A stretch of DNA of 64,000 nt from Syngnathus acus (GCF_901709675.1 NC_051102.1:1208912-1272911), one strand, 5' to 3'. Numbered from the stretch's first letter, positions 10,701-23,783 are shown. Numbers and translations are program-made. Notes: generated by a model not told the origin, from the letters alone.

Positions 10701-13700
10701 TGGCTACTTGTGGGGCCCTCCGTATGGATCGAAGGTTGTCTTATGTTTTTACATCATACTTTTGGTTACAGACATTATGGAGGCTGATTATATTGCAGCT
10801 ATAGTTCCACACATCCTCAGCAGCTAAACGGCTAAAGTGTCACGCTGAATGATGCTCCACTACATCCATAAAGATGCTGTTATAGGACCTGATGAGACTT
10901 CCAGAACTGACTGGAACACTTTAGTTAGAAGGGCTTGTTTGGTTTTGGGGACTAACTTCACATGATTTAACTATACAGGTCTTGAGTCTGTCATTTGTGG
11001 TGTCTGTATGATGTTGGTAAGTTATTTGTGGTTTCAATTCCAGGTGACAGGCTCTCAGGCTCCGGTTGATGGTGGGCAGCTTGAACCAGACAGAAATTTG
11101 CAGGACTCTTACCCTGATGATAGCCTCGAACAACATGCCAGCCCACAGGTAACATTCAGTTTGACTTTGTTGTAAGAAATACACCTTGTAGACCTTTTCT
11201 TGTTCTCTTAGTTTACAGCTTTTAGTTGGAAAGCTGTTCTTTCGTCAGAAGGTACCTTAAACAGCATGCAGCCAACCATTGGATCAAACGGTTTTAGTGG
11301 TTCTCCTCATGGAGCCCAAACGAACCAGTGGCACACACACCTATAGATGGGATTGTTGAAACATGCTTCCATGTGAAGTCCAACCAAGCCAATCATTCAC
11401 ACACACATAATAACAGATTTCTGAAATATGGCTACTTGTGGGGCCCTCCGTATGGCTCTAAGCTTGTCTTGGTTATTCCAACCGAGGCAATCATTCACAC
11501 ACACATAATAGATTTTTGAAATATGGCTACTTGTGGGGCCCTCCGTATGGATCGAAGGTTGTCTTATGTTTTTACATCATACTTTTGGTTACGGACATTA
11601 TGGAGGCTGATTATATTACAGCTATAGTTCCACACATCCTCAGCAGCTAAACGGCTAAAGTGTCACGCTGAATGATGCTCCACTACATCCATAAAGATGC
11701 TGTTATAGGACCTGATGAGACTTCCAGAACTGACTGGAACACTTTAGTTAGAAGGGCTTGTTTGGTTTTGGGGACTAACTTCACATGATTTAACTATACA
11801 GGTCTTGAGTCTGTCATTTGTGGTGTCTGTATGATGTTGGTAAGTTATTTGTGGTTTCAATTCCAGGTGACAGGCTCTCAGGCTCCGGTTGATGGTGGGC
11901 AGCTTGAACCAGCCAGAACTTTGCAGGACTCTTACCCTGATGATAGCATCAAACAGGATGCCAGCCTACAGGTAACATTCAGTTAGACTTTGTTGTAAGA
12001 AATACACCTTGTAGACCTTTTCTTGTTCTCTTAGTTTATAGCTTTTAGTTGGAAAGCTGTTCTTTCGTCAGAAGGTACCTTAAACAGCATGCAGCCAACC
12101 ATTGGATCAAACGGTTTTAGTGGTTCTCATGGAGCCCAAACGAACCAGTGGCACACACACCTATAGATGGGATTGTTGAAACATGCTTCCATGTGAAGTC
12201 CAACCAAGCCAATCATTCACACACATAATAACAGATTTCTGAAATATGGCTACTTGTGGGGCCCTCCGTATGGCTCTAAGCTTGTCTTGGTTATTCCAAC
12301 CGAGGCAATCATTCACACACACATCATAGATTTTTGAAATATGGCTACTTGTGGGGCCCTCCGTATGGCTCTAAGCTTGTCTTGGTTATTCCAACCGAGG
12401 CAATCATTCACACACACATAATAGAATTTTGAAATATGGCTACTTGTGGGGCCCTCCGTATGGATCGAAGGTTGTCTTATGTTTTTACATCATACTTTTG
12501 GTTACAGACATTATGGAGGCTGATTATATTGCAGCTATAGTTCCACACATCCTCAGCAGCTAAACGGCTAAAGTGTCACGCTGAATGATGCGCCACTACA
12601 TCCATAAAGATGCTGTTATAGGACCTGATGAGACTTCCAGAACTGACTGGAACACTTTAGTTAGAAGGGCTTGTTTGGTTTTGGCGACTGACTTCACATG
12701 ATTTAACTATACAGGTCTTGAGTCTGTCATTTGTGGTGTCTGTATGATGTTGGTAAGTTATTTGTGGTTTCAATTCCAGGTGACAGGCTCTCAGGCTCCG
12801 GTTGATGGTGGGCAGCTTGAACCAGACAGAGGTTTGCAGGACTCTTACCCTGATGGTAGCCTCGAACAACATGCCAGCCCACAGGTAACATTCAGTTAGA
12901 CTTTGTTGTAAGAAATACACCTTGTAGACCTTTTCTTGTTCTCTTAGTTTACAGCTTTTAGTTGGAAAGCTGTTCTTTTGTCAGAAGGTACCTTAAACAG
13001 CATGCAGCCAACCATTGGATCAAACGGTTTTAGTGGTTCTCCTCATGGAGCCCAAACGAACCAGTGGCACACACACCTATAGATGGGATTGTTGAAACAT
13101 GCTTCCATGTGAAGTCCAACCAAGCCAATCATTCACACACACATAATAACAGATTTCTGAAATATGGCTACTTGTGGGGCCCTCCGTATGGCTCTAAGCT
13201 TGTCTTGGTTATTCCAACCGAGGCAATCATTCACACACACAGAATAGATTTTTGAAATATGGCTACTTGTGGGGCCCTCCGTATGGCTCTAAGCTTGTCT
13301 TGGTTATTCCAACCGAGGCAATCATTCACACACACATAATAGAATTTTGAAATATGGCTACTTGTGGGGCCCTCCGTATGGATCGAAGGTTGTCTTATGT
13401 TTTTACATCATACTTTTGGTTACAGACATTATGGAGGCTGATTATATTGCAGCTATAGTTCCACACATCCTCAGCAGCTAAACGGCTAAAGTGTCACGCT
13501 GAATGATGCGCCACTACATCCATAAAGATGCTGTTATAGGACCTGATGAGACTTCCAGAACTGACTGGAACACTTTAGTTAGAAGGGCTTGTTTGGTTTT
13601 GGCGACTGACTTCACATGATTTAACTATACAGGTCTTGAGTCTGTCATTTGTGGTGTCTGTATGATGTTGGTAAGTTATTTGTGGTTTCAATTCCAGGTG

Positions 13701-16700
13701 ACAGGCTCTCAGGCTCCGGTTGATGGTGGGCAGCTTGAACCAGACAGAGGTTTGCAGGACTCTTACCCTGATGGTAGCCTCGAACAACATGCCAGCCCAC
13801 AGGTAACATTCAGTTAGACTTTGTTGTAAGAAATACACCTTGTAGACCTTTTCTTGTTCTCTTAGTTTACAGCTTTTAGTTGGAAAGCTGTTCTTTTGTC
13901 AGAAGGTACCTTAAACAGCATGCAGCCAACCATTGGATCAAACGGTTTTAGTGGTTCTCCTCATGGAGCCCAAACGAACCAGTGGCACACACACCTATAG
14001 ATGGGATTGTTGAAACATGCTTCCATGTGAAGTCCAACCAAGCCAATCATTCACACACACATAATAACAGATTTCTGAAATATGGCTACTTGTGGGGCCC
14101 TCCGTATGGCTCTAAGCTTGTCTTGGTTATTCCAACCGAGGCAATCATTCACACACACAGAATAGATTTTTGAAATATGGCTACTTGTGGGGCCCTCCGT
14201 ATGGCTCTAAGCTTGTCTTGGTTATTCCAACCGAGGCAATCATTCACACACACATAATAGAATTTTGAAATATGGCTACTTGTGGGGCCCTCCGTATGGA
14301 TCGAAGGTTGTCTTATGTTTTTACATCATACTTTTGGTTACAGACATTATGGAGGCTGATTATATTGCAGCTATAGTTCCACACATCCTCAGCAGCTAAA
14401 CGGCTAAAGTGTCACGCTGAATGATGCTCCACTACATCCATAAAGATGCTGTTATAGGACCTGATGAGACTTCCAGAACTGACTGGAACACTTTAGTTAG
14501 AAGGGCTTGTTTGGTTTTGGGGACTAACTTCACATGATTTAACTATACAGGTCTTGAGTCTGTCATTTGTGGTGTCTGTATGATGTTGGTAAGTTATTTG
14601 TGGTTTCAATTCCAGGTGACAGGCTCTCAGGCTCCGGTTGATGGTGGGCAGCTTGAACCAGACAGAAGTTTGCAGGACTCTTACCCTGATGATAGCCTCG
14701 AACAACATGCCAGCCCACAGGTAACATTCAGTTAGACTTTGTTGTAAGAAATACACCTTGTAGACCTTTTCTTGTTCTCTTAGTTTACAGCTTTTAGTTG
14801 GAAAGCTGTTCTTTCGTCAGAAGGTACCTTAAACAGCATGCAGCCAACCATTGGATCAAACGGTTTTAGTGGTTCTCCTCATGGAGCCCAAACGAACCAG
14901 TGGCACACACACCTATAGATGGGATTGTTGAAACATGCTTCCATGTGAAGTCCAACCAAGCCAATCATTCACACACACATAATAACAGATTTCTGAAATA
15001 TGGCTACTTGTGGGGCCCTCCGTATGGCTCTAAGCTTGTCTTGGTTATTCCAACCGAGGCAATCATTCACACACACATAATAGATTTTTGAAATATGGCT
15101 ACTTGTGGGGCCCTCCGTATGGCTCTAAGCTTGTCTTGGTTATTCCAACCGAGGCAATCATTCACACACACATAATAGAATTTTGAAATATGGCTACTTG
15201 TGGGGCCCTCCGTATGGATCGAAGGTTGTCTTATGTTTTTACATCATACTTTTGGTTACAGACATTATGGAGGCTGATTATATTGCAGCTATAGTTCCAC
15301 ACATCCTCAGCAGCTAAACGGCTAAAGTGTCACGCTGAATGATGCGCCACTACATCCATAAAGATGCTGTTATAGGACCTGATGAGACTTCCAGAACTGA
15401 CTGGAACACTTTAGTTAGAAGGGCTTGTTTGGTTTTGGCGACTAACTTCACATGATTTAACTATACAGGTCTTGAGTCTGTCATTTGTGGTGTCTGTATG
15501 ATGTTGGTAAGTTATTTGTGGTTTCAATTCCAGGTGACAGGCTCTCAGGCTCCGGTTGATGGTGGGCAGCTTGAACCAGACAGAAGTTTGCAGGACTCTT
15601 ACCCTGATGATAGCCTCGAACAACATGCCAGCCCACAGGTAACATTCAGTTAGACTTTGTTGTAAGAAATACACCTTCTAGACCTTTTCTTGTTCTCTTA
15701 GTTTACAGCTTTTAGTTGGAAAGCTGTTCTTTCGTCAGAAGGTACCTTAAACAGCATGCAGCCAACCATTGGATCAAACGGTTTTAGTGGTTCTCCTCAT
15801 GGAGCCCAAACGAACCAGTGGCACACACACCTATAGATGGGATTGTTGAAACATGCTTCCATGTGAAGTCCAACCAAGCCAATCATTCACACACACATAA
15901 CAGATTTCTGAAATATGGCTACTTGTGGGGCCCTCCGTATGGCTCTAAGCTTGTCTTGGTTATTCCAACCGAGGCAATCATTCACACACACATAATAGAT
16001 TTTTGAAATATGGCTACTTGTGGGGCCCTCCGTATGGATCGAAGGTTGTCTTATGTTTTTACATCATACTTTTGGTTACAGACATTATGGAGGCTGATTA
16101 TATTACAGCTATAGTTCCACACATCCTCAGCAGCTAAACGGCTAAAGTGTCACGCTGAATGATGCTCCACTACATCCATAAAGATGCTGTTATAGGACCT
16201 GATGAGACTTCCAGAACTGACTGGAACACTTTAGTTAGAAGGGCTTGTTTGGTTTTGGGGACTAACTTCACATGATTTAACTATACAGGTCCTGAGATGT
16301 CATTTATGTTGTCTGTATGATGTTGGTAAGTTATTTGTGGTTTTAATTCCAGGTGACAGGCTCTCAGGCTCTTGTTGATGGTGCGCTGCTTGAACCAGCC
16401 AGAACTTTGCAGGACTCTTACCCTGATGATAGCATCAAACAGGATGCCAGCCTACAGGTAACATTTAGTTAGACTTTGTTGTAAGAAATAAACCTTGTAG
16501 AGCTTTTCTTGTTCTCTTAGTTTACAGCTTTTATTGGAAAGCTGTTCTTTAGTCAGAAGGTACCTTAAACAGCATTCAGCCAACCATTGGATCACATGGT
16601 TTTAGTGGTTCTCCTCATGGAGCCTCAACAAAACAGTGGCACACACACCTATAGATGGATTGTTGAAACATGCGTCCATGTGTCGTTCAACTCAGAAAAA

Positions 16701-18408
16701 AAGGGCCAAAAAGAAAGGTGAGTTTATAAAACTGCAGTTTAAGGTCAGTACTCGTTTTCAATATTGATTTTTATTTTTTTTAATTCCACCACTTTTAAAT
16801 ATTACAAGTCCATTACATTTATATCTGCTCCTGTCTAGTATTTACCAAAATCCAAATTTGGTTCCAACAAGATTGGTTCTACAGGACATTATTGTAATAA
16901 ATAACTCCTTATGAGCACAAGTGTAGATAGTTTTTTTTTTTCTCTTTAGTTTGCTGTTAGAAACTGTACCCTTGATCAGTGTGTTTGCTGTCCTAATAAG
17001 ATAAGTTTAACATATTTTTTTCTGTACTTAAAAATCATCATTTCAGATGGGCTAATGCCAGAAGTCATAGAAGTGACCTCTTGTACCTTCACATCTCGTG
17101 GCCCAAGTAATGAAAAGTCTGCCAAAAAGAGAGGTGAGTTTGGAGTAATCCTTTTCAATATATAACTTTATCACGGTTGCTTTTAAATTGTCCAATTGTT
17201 ACTACTGTATCAGTATCTAATTATCCTCACATATGCTGCTTACTAAGATTTAGATGACCCAAGCAAGATATATTAAACACCACTTGACTTTTTTTCTTAG
17301 ACATGTAAGGTCTAAACTTTTGAATTTTGTGATAAAATGAAAATGAACCCATCCTTTCTCATGTGAGTTACAGGTCATTGCTAAACTTGATTATATGTGA
17401 GATGTTTGTTTACATCTGTTTTTAAATAGAGGTAATGTACATGACACATCTACCTCAAAAGAGAGAAAAAAAAATTGCACTAGATTAACCTATTAGTGAA
17501 TATGCAAATTCATACATTGACACACCAAGGCAGATACTATTCTTATACAGCTTGCATTTGTTTTTTTTACACACTATATATTTCCAAATTTATTTATATC
17601 ATCTTTGTTTGTCTATGTGTAGCACGTTATCAAAGCAAATTCCCCATACATGTAAAACACTGTCTGAAAAAAGTTTTTTTCTGATTTTTATTTTTTATTT
17701 TCCCTGATTTTGCAACAACTTGTATCTGTTCTTAACGGTTTTGTCAGAGAAATGGTGCATCCCAATGTGCTGCCTGTGCAACCTCTGTAGGGGCCAGGAA
17801 TTGCTTCATCTACCAGCAGTGACACTCTGGTCAAATGTAAAACTGCTTAAAAGTAGTCAAGAAAATGAGAGACCTCTTTCCCCCACCTCCAAAACTGGGG
17901 CCATTCTAATATTGCCCTTTTGTGCATCTATTTTTAATTTTGTTAATATAAAAACAGCTGACACTGAAGACCACCTAGCAACTTAAATGACCGGATTAAT
18001 ATCCCAGATAATAGCTGACATTTACTTATGTCTATTGTGGGCTCATCACCGTTGACAAAGATAGTTGACTTTTTAAAATATCTCATTTAAATTATTTTGT
18101 CGGACTATTGTACATAAAGTGAATGTATTCTTTATGCAGTCTTGTTCTAATTAAGTTGTCAACTAAAAAGTGCTCTTCTTATGCCCTTAGGTAAAGAAAA
18201 AGTTGTGAAAAGAAGCTGGACCCCAGAGGAATGTGCTGCAGTAAATAAACATTTAAGGAAGTATATATTGACAAATCAGGTTCCTGGTAAGTTTGACTGC
18301 GAGAGATGCATTGCTGCAGAACCACAAGCACTGAGTAACAGAGACTGGAAAGCTGTTAAGTACTTTGTCAAAAATAGAATAACCACCATGAGGAGAAAAT
18401 ATGAGTGA
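7781..18408 (+). CDS. KMT5A/SETD8-like SET-domain protein with nine tandem repeat exons
   Basis: The probable product is a lysine methyltransferase of the KMT5A (SET8) type. SET exons are 7781-7896, 8118-8274 and 8566-8755. They join in phase to give 'DQKGRGVFATQPF', 'FILEYRGQL', 'YWCIDAS', 'LVNDNHKSPNC' and 'EIDYNYGDSKWPWREK'. In KMT5A the corresponding blocks are the GRGV cofactor-binding strand, EYHGDL, YCVDA, the Asn-His block and YDYGD. Nine exons of exactly 105 bp follow: 9398-9502, 10221-10325, 11044-11148, 11867-11971, 12780-12884, 13698-13802, 14616-14720, 15534-15638 and 16353-16457. Then come 16696-16717, 17047-17133 and 18191-18408, ending in TGA. All junctions keep one frame from 7896 on. 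The start is unclear: ATG 7789 is one base out of frame with the SET domain, and an in-frame ATG at 7701 lies upstream of the acceptor at 7780. It could be a functional fish paralogue or a young pseudogene. The assignment is by motif, from memory. Confidence 0.72.
8863..16680 (+). repeat. Tandem array of nine exon-containing units (823-918 bp)
   Basis: The unit is repeated nine times with very high identity in both exon and intron. Exon-to-exon distances are 823, 823, 823, 913, 918, 918, 918 and 819 bp. The 95-bp difference comes from an inner repeat ('gaaatatggctacttgtggg...') present twice in short units and three times in long ones. Each unit has a conserved acceptor (ttccag|GTGACAGG) and donor (CAG|gtaacatt). 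Repeat proteins begin VTGSQAPVDGG and contain LQDSYPD and an acidic, Gln-rich end. Frames running through the introns, including ones starting 'MAHTPIDG', are repeats of intron sequence rather than separate genes. The left edge abuts 'ctctcaggctccgg', a piece of the exon itself. Confidence 0.95.
16696..18408 (+). CDS. C-terminal exons of the SET gene (basic linker and SWTPEE domain)
   Basis: A 22-bp micro-exon (16696-16717) encodes KKRAKKK plus one base. The next exon (17047-17133, 87 bp) encodes 'DGLMPEVIEV...KSAKKR'. The last exon (18191-18408) encodes a domain beginning 'VVKRSWTPEECAAVNKHL', with 'CERC', 'EPQAL' and 'NRDWKAVKYFVKNR', ending just after 'MRRKYE'. Both junctions are phase 1 and agree. 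The two Lys-rich stretches could serve as nuclear localisation signals. I know similar W-T-x-E-E...C-x2-C...W...NRI tails from uncharacterised fish proteins; no function is established to my knowledge. The two tryptophans and the helical spacing loosely suggest a Myb/SANT-like fold, which is inference. Confidence 0.65.
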
Positions 18409-18780
18409 AAGAGCTTCCCTTAACAGAGGTAGAAACACATGGCTGGTCCTGTTTCACCATTTGTTCACTATTTGTCATGTGTGTATAGGTGGACCTCTTA
18501 AGGTTGAAATATTAAAAGCGAGCCCCATAACTGACTAAAAACCTCATGTGTGTAAAGGTGGACCCCGCAAAGCCTGAAGGTTAGAAACAGGCCCCACATG
18601 TGACTGAAAAACTGACATGTAAAAAAAAGTTTTGAATTGTGTTTATTGAAAGTGATTTTTAGTAACAAGATTTTTTTTGGGACTTGCCTGATTTTTTTCA
18701 TAGTTCTTGGACCACTAGAAAGGGTGGACCCCACAACTCAGTAAAGTACTTTGGGTCCTGCAGATGCAGGTTAACAAGGA
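18409..18780 (+). other. 3' flank/UTR of the SET gene
   Basis: No further coding exon. ATTAAA at 18511-18516 is the nearest polyadenylation-like hexamer. The stretch 18486-18780 repeats 'ggtggacc(cc)' words related to those at 6247-6560. Confidence 0.4.
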
Positions 18781-18953
18781 TGTGTGTGTGTGTGTGTGTG
18801 CGTGTGTGTGCGCGTGCGTCTGCGTGCGTGCGTGCGTGCGTGCGTGTGTGCGTGTATGTCAGTAACACCTGAAAATAAGGACGATTCCTTTCTGCTTCTC
18901 GTGCACCTGAAGAACACATTTTGTATGCGGGAGGGGTTTGCAGTCTCCTTCAT

Positions 18954-18985
<32 letters not shown>

Positions 18986-20010
18986 ACACACACGCACACG
19001 CACACTCTCTTGCCCTTCAACGCGGCCCTATAATTTGCCAGATGCTGTGAATTGCCAGTTACTATGGCAACTAGATAGAGGAGAGTTTTTCGTTTTGCTC
19101 AATTTTGGCATATGGCTGCAAAGACACACATGCACACAAAACACACACACTGAACCAGTGAATGTTTCGCTGGTCTCGAGCTGCAGTCAATGGTTGTTCA
19201 CTTATGTTGGCAAGGGAAACCATCAGTGGTCACTTGAAATCGTTCTAAAGTGCAGGTGGTCATTTATAAACGCACACACACGCGGACTCTCTCATGCGCA
19301 AGCGAGCGCCCGGAATAATCAGAATCATTACAACGGTATAATGATATAAGCAGATTCAATGAAAAGAGATGTCTGTGTTTTTTATATTTGAGCTAAACTG
19401 ACATGAACAATCTTTGACAAGCTCAGTCTAACATAAAACACACACACACACACACATTGATGCGCACCACATCAAGCATATCATTTTGGAATTTAATGCG
19501 CGCTGGGGTCTTGCCTCATTAGAGGTGCGGCATTTAAAAAAAAAACATGTTCAAATGCTGGATGAAATTCTGCTATTTCGACATAACAAAATCACAAGTC
19601 ATCACCTACACTAAAACGTGCTGTTGAGCCAAGAAGAGAGGATTAACAAGGACACACGGGCACACACGCACACACACGGTGGTTCATCTGGTTGGGGCTG
19701 ATAAGAGTTTTGGCCCACAGGGAAATCGGGTTCAAGTAAAACACAATGGAAGGCAATGTGGAATAAGGGCAGGAGAGGAATTTATTTTGGAGTGGGGGCT
19801 GAGAATTAAAAGTTGAGTGGTGTGTGTGTGCATGTGTGTGTGTGTGTGTGTGTGTATGTTTGCGTGCGTGTGTGCGTGTATGTGTGCGTGTGTGTGTGTG
19901 TGTGTGTGTGCGTGTGTGTGTGCTGCAGGCAGGTTTGGGGAAATGGCAGTTAATCAGTAAACAGCATGTTCACACGCACATACGCACACACACACGCACA
20001 CACACATTCC
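18780..20010. repeat. Cluster of TG/CA microsatellites
   Basis: (TG)n/(CG)-interrupted tracts at 18780-18860 and 19820-19922, and (CA)n tracts at 18953-19004, 19436-19456 and 19974-20006. His-Thr and Cys-Val open frames here are produced by the repeats. Confidence 0.9.
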
Positions 20011-20267
20011 ATATTATAATTGAAAATGAACATAATTTGTTATCTTATTTAGATATGATTGAACGTAGCTAAATTATGAACAAAACACAATGTTGCGTTT
20101 CAAACAACACCTGCTGGATAATTCGCATACTGTGATGTGCAATTTGAATATTCCATACTGCTATTTTTGAGAAACAGCAATGTTGGGCTTGTCCTTGGTT
20201 TGCCCTTCAGGAAGCTGAAAGCAAGGGACTCGCTTTTCCGGCCGCCTGAAAAGTACGTGGGTGTCTT

Positions 20268-20345
20268 ACGTACATCTGACGTGACGACTATCAAGTGGTC
20301 TACGTCAGCCGACGATACAAATGCTCTCGCCCCGCCCTCGTCCCC
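20268..20345. promoter_or_regulatory. Candidate CRE/GC-box cluster
   Basis: Within about 75 bp there are TTACGTAC, TGACGTGACG, CTACGTCAG and CCCCGCCC. These resemble CREB/ATF sites and a GC box. CpG content is higher than in the surrounding AT-rich DNA. No transcript start can be seen, so this is only a candidate regulatory patch. Confidence 0.25.
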
Positions 20346-21242
20346 ATTTGTCGTCAAGCTTCAGACGCTCCGCTCCTCCATAGCCAAACACTGGCATGGA
20401 AGGAATTTACATAAATCTGCATGGCTAATGTACTGTGCAAATTGAAGGAGTGACACTGTGACTTCCCCCTTTTTCACATGGATAATATAATCCAGCAAGT
20501 GACCTCAAAGTAAAAATGTAATGGCCTGATAAATCTATTCATTTTCTTTCATTCAGAGTGGAAAACAAACTGCATTTGTCTGTGTAATTGCCCATGAGCA
20601 AGACAGATGGAAGGAGAAGGAGGAAAAAGTGGAGAGAAAAACCCCAAAAATAAATTCATAAATAGAGGATGGATGGAGCCATTAAACCATTAGAGAGTAA
20701 CGTAAAGGGCAGCGGAGAGAACACGTGTTGGGTTAATTGTTATAACAAATATTATAAATAGAGACAGAAATGGACAAAGGGTTGGAAAAAAATATGCAGG
20801 CCTATAAAATATTATAGCCAATTGATACACTGTGAAGTATTATATGTTGTACAGTTGATTGTAACGAGTGGAAAAATACATCACATGACCACTTCAACCA
20901 GGTTACAAATATTGCAATAATCATTTTCATCATTAGAAAACTCATTTGCTAAAGACTTTACATTTACAGCGCACAGCTAACAAAAAACAATTTGGTTAGG
21001 GATGAAGCCAATGACATAACATGAGACCTCAAGGGCGAAAGATTAGATTTTTCACACATTATGTGGGAATCATTGTGCCTGGCTGAGCACCAACAGATGT
21101 CACTTTCCTGATTCACACTTCCCATCCTGTCTGCCAACTTCACTAGTCCACTCACGAGACACTCAGATGCGCTTTCTTTCACTTTAGGCAAAACAAAGCT
21201 CTTCCAACTATGACATTCAGCTCAAATTTCAGCCATTTGACA

Positions 21243-21244
21243 GC

Positions 21245-21278
<34 letters not shown>

Positions 21279-21298
21279 TAATAATAATTATTATTATT
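21243..21298. repeat. (AAT)n microsatellite
   Basis: About 12 AAT units followed by an imperfect inverted ATT stretch. Confidence 0.9.
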
Positions 21299-21687
21299 AA
21301 AACAGCAACAATGGCAATATTAATTATTATGTAGAATATTTTGAGTTTTACAACTGCAATTGGTCTTTTAACGCCTGATGTGCGCATTTGATTGCCCATT
21401 AATCAAGTGTCATGTCAGACAGGAATTTCATACAATTTGACATGACCTATTTTTCATAATTTGATATGAAAGATCATCATCATGAAAATATTCAATAATA
21501 TATAAAGGTTAAAAAACAGGAAATGGAGCATGTCAGCTTCTGTTAGAGTGAAGTTTATGATGTCTTACATTTTCTTTATGTAGACCATTTTCTCAGACAT
21601 TCAGCAGAGTTCCTTGATTTTAAAATGTTGCTGACAGTAAAGCAACCTTGAGGGGCTGGATGCTGAGTGGACAAGACCAATTCTCAA

Positions 21688-21691
<4 letters not shown>

Positions 21692-21743
<52 letters not shown>
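21692..21743. repeat. (CA)n microsatellite
   Basis: About 25 uninterrupted CA units. Confidence 0.95.
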
Positions 21744-21746
<3 letters not shown>

Positions 21747-23637
21747 CATGTGTTTTTGTCTCTCTGAGTAAAGTAATGATCTGCTTAAGTGCACCAGTGG
21801 CGCATGACTATGTTTTGACATCTTATGAGAATTTCTTTTTGGGATAGAATTAATTCTTTCTCACCTAGCAAAAAAAACTGTGTGTCAGTGTTTGTGTAAC
21901 TGTGCCTTAGCAACGTCATGATCATCGTCCAGTCCAAATACAGGCAAAACTGGCAGGCAACCATTTACAGGCAGCCAATGAGAATGCAGCATGTTGCATC
22001 AACAGCAATGAGTCTATGTTCTCAGAGTTGTGGAAGGGCTGAGAGGTTGGGGGCGGGGGCAGAGCAGAGCAGAGTGAGCATGGTAAACAACTAGGACAGG
22101 CACACACTAAGACACACTTTAACAATTGTGGACAAGCCTTCACTTTCCATCAAGTTCATTGTTGCCCTGAGGATGGGGTAAAAATACTCCACCGCAAAGA
22201 GGGGGGCCAACACAACATCGGTGTGTATGGCAGCAAATGAAACGAGGTGGAGGGGGAGAATAAGAGCAGCGACAAATATTGCCCATAACTGCTGCCTAAT
22301 TTATTCACGTAATCTGTTTGCCATGTATCATTAATCATTTGAAATGCGGATTTCCAATAGATTCTAATATTGGAAAATGTATTGTACAGTTGATTATCCA
22401 GGAGAAGGAGGAAAAAAATCAAAGCACGAGTCGTGATGTACCCTAACTAGGACATGAGTAGGTGGTTAAACCCTTCAGCATGAAAAGCCACTGCCTGCAT
22501 TAATACGCACACCCATGGCTTCCATAAGACCCATCACACTGAGCACTCTCACTTTGTACGCTTAAAGAAATAGTTCCACATTTTGGTCACACCTTAATAA
22601 TCCATCCGTTAACAAGAAATCATGCGCAGGTGAGATGACTATCTTCAATTTATTGACCATCAACTCCAAAGCTCATAAATGAAGCCAGCTAACCTTACAA
22701 AACCGAGATAAACTCATCACCGGCTTGATTTTATTTCCAATCATTACTGTGAACAAAAAAAAAAAATCGTTTTTTCTTTTCAGATAGCCTCAAATCAGCC
22801 CTTAAAGATTAACGTTCTACTTGCTAAAAAGAACAAAATCCTCTCTTTATTTTGCTGGAAAAAGACATATCCCCTCCTAGTCAGTTCTCAGGCTGATGTT
22901 GACAAATTGTCACATGAAATGTGGGCAATTTGGTGAGCACTCTACCTACCCTTGCTTATTGTTTCAGATAAATCTGCTATATCTCCATCCATCTCTTTGT
23001 GTTTTGTCGATGTGCTATGATGCAGTCTTCCGTGCTCGTGGCACACACAATCACATTGAAGTGCACAGTGATATACAAACCTCCTGGTTCTCCTTGGCCA
23101 TTAATAATGGTACTGATAGCAATGCTGAGGTTACTGACCCATTGCAAAACCATTAATCAAACCATACAACAAGCATATGAAATTAATAAATATGCTGTAG
23201 ACAAACACCTCCTAGTCATGGAAATGGAAACTTTCCTTTCCAGAGGCTGAAAGTGGGAGGACGAATGTGATGGAAAATAGATAAGATGGAATTGTGGTAT
23301 TAAAAGCACCAATATATTCTCTGTGAAAATCTATGCAGCCAAGCATTGGACACACATTCTGTCAAGCAACTCATCAAAACCTACAAAGCTGATATACGAC
23401 ATACCCCCATAGGTTACATAATTTATAATTGGATGGATATACACCTCCTCCTATGTGTACGTGTAGATATAGATAAGTGTCAAATTAAGGTCACGAAATC
23501 GACCTTTTTTGTTGCTTTCTTTTTTAGTTTTAATAACAGGATATGGGCTGTAGTCGGTCTATTGTAGTAGTGTGATACTGCTCTCTAGTGGTTAAAAGGT
23601 ACAATTACAATCCTTGCCTCCATAGAAATGATGACAT

Positions 23638-23752
23638 TATTGTATTATATTATATTATATTATATTATATTATATTATATTATAATTATAGAATTATGTA
23701 ACAATAAAAATAATAATAATTATTATTAATATTATTATTAATAATAATAATA

Positions 23753-23783
<31 letters not shown>

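Noticed and set aside
9275-15674. Minus-strand frames of 87 residues across the array (MYFLQQS...)
   Set aside because: Antisense shadows of the repeat exon and its intron; no splice or start support.
9682-16006. Eight or nine plus-strand frames of about 63 residues (MAHTPIDG...)
   Set aside because: They repeat because the DNA unit repeats; they lie in the introns between the 105-bp exons, have no family match and end at the same internal stop.
8863-16680. CRISPR-like array
   Set aside because: Units are 823-918 bp with exon signals in a vertebrate context; no short repeats with unique spacers.
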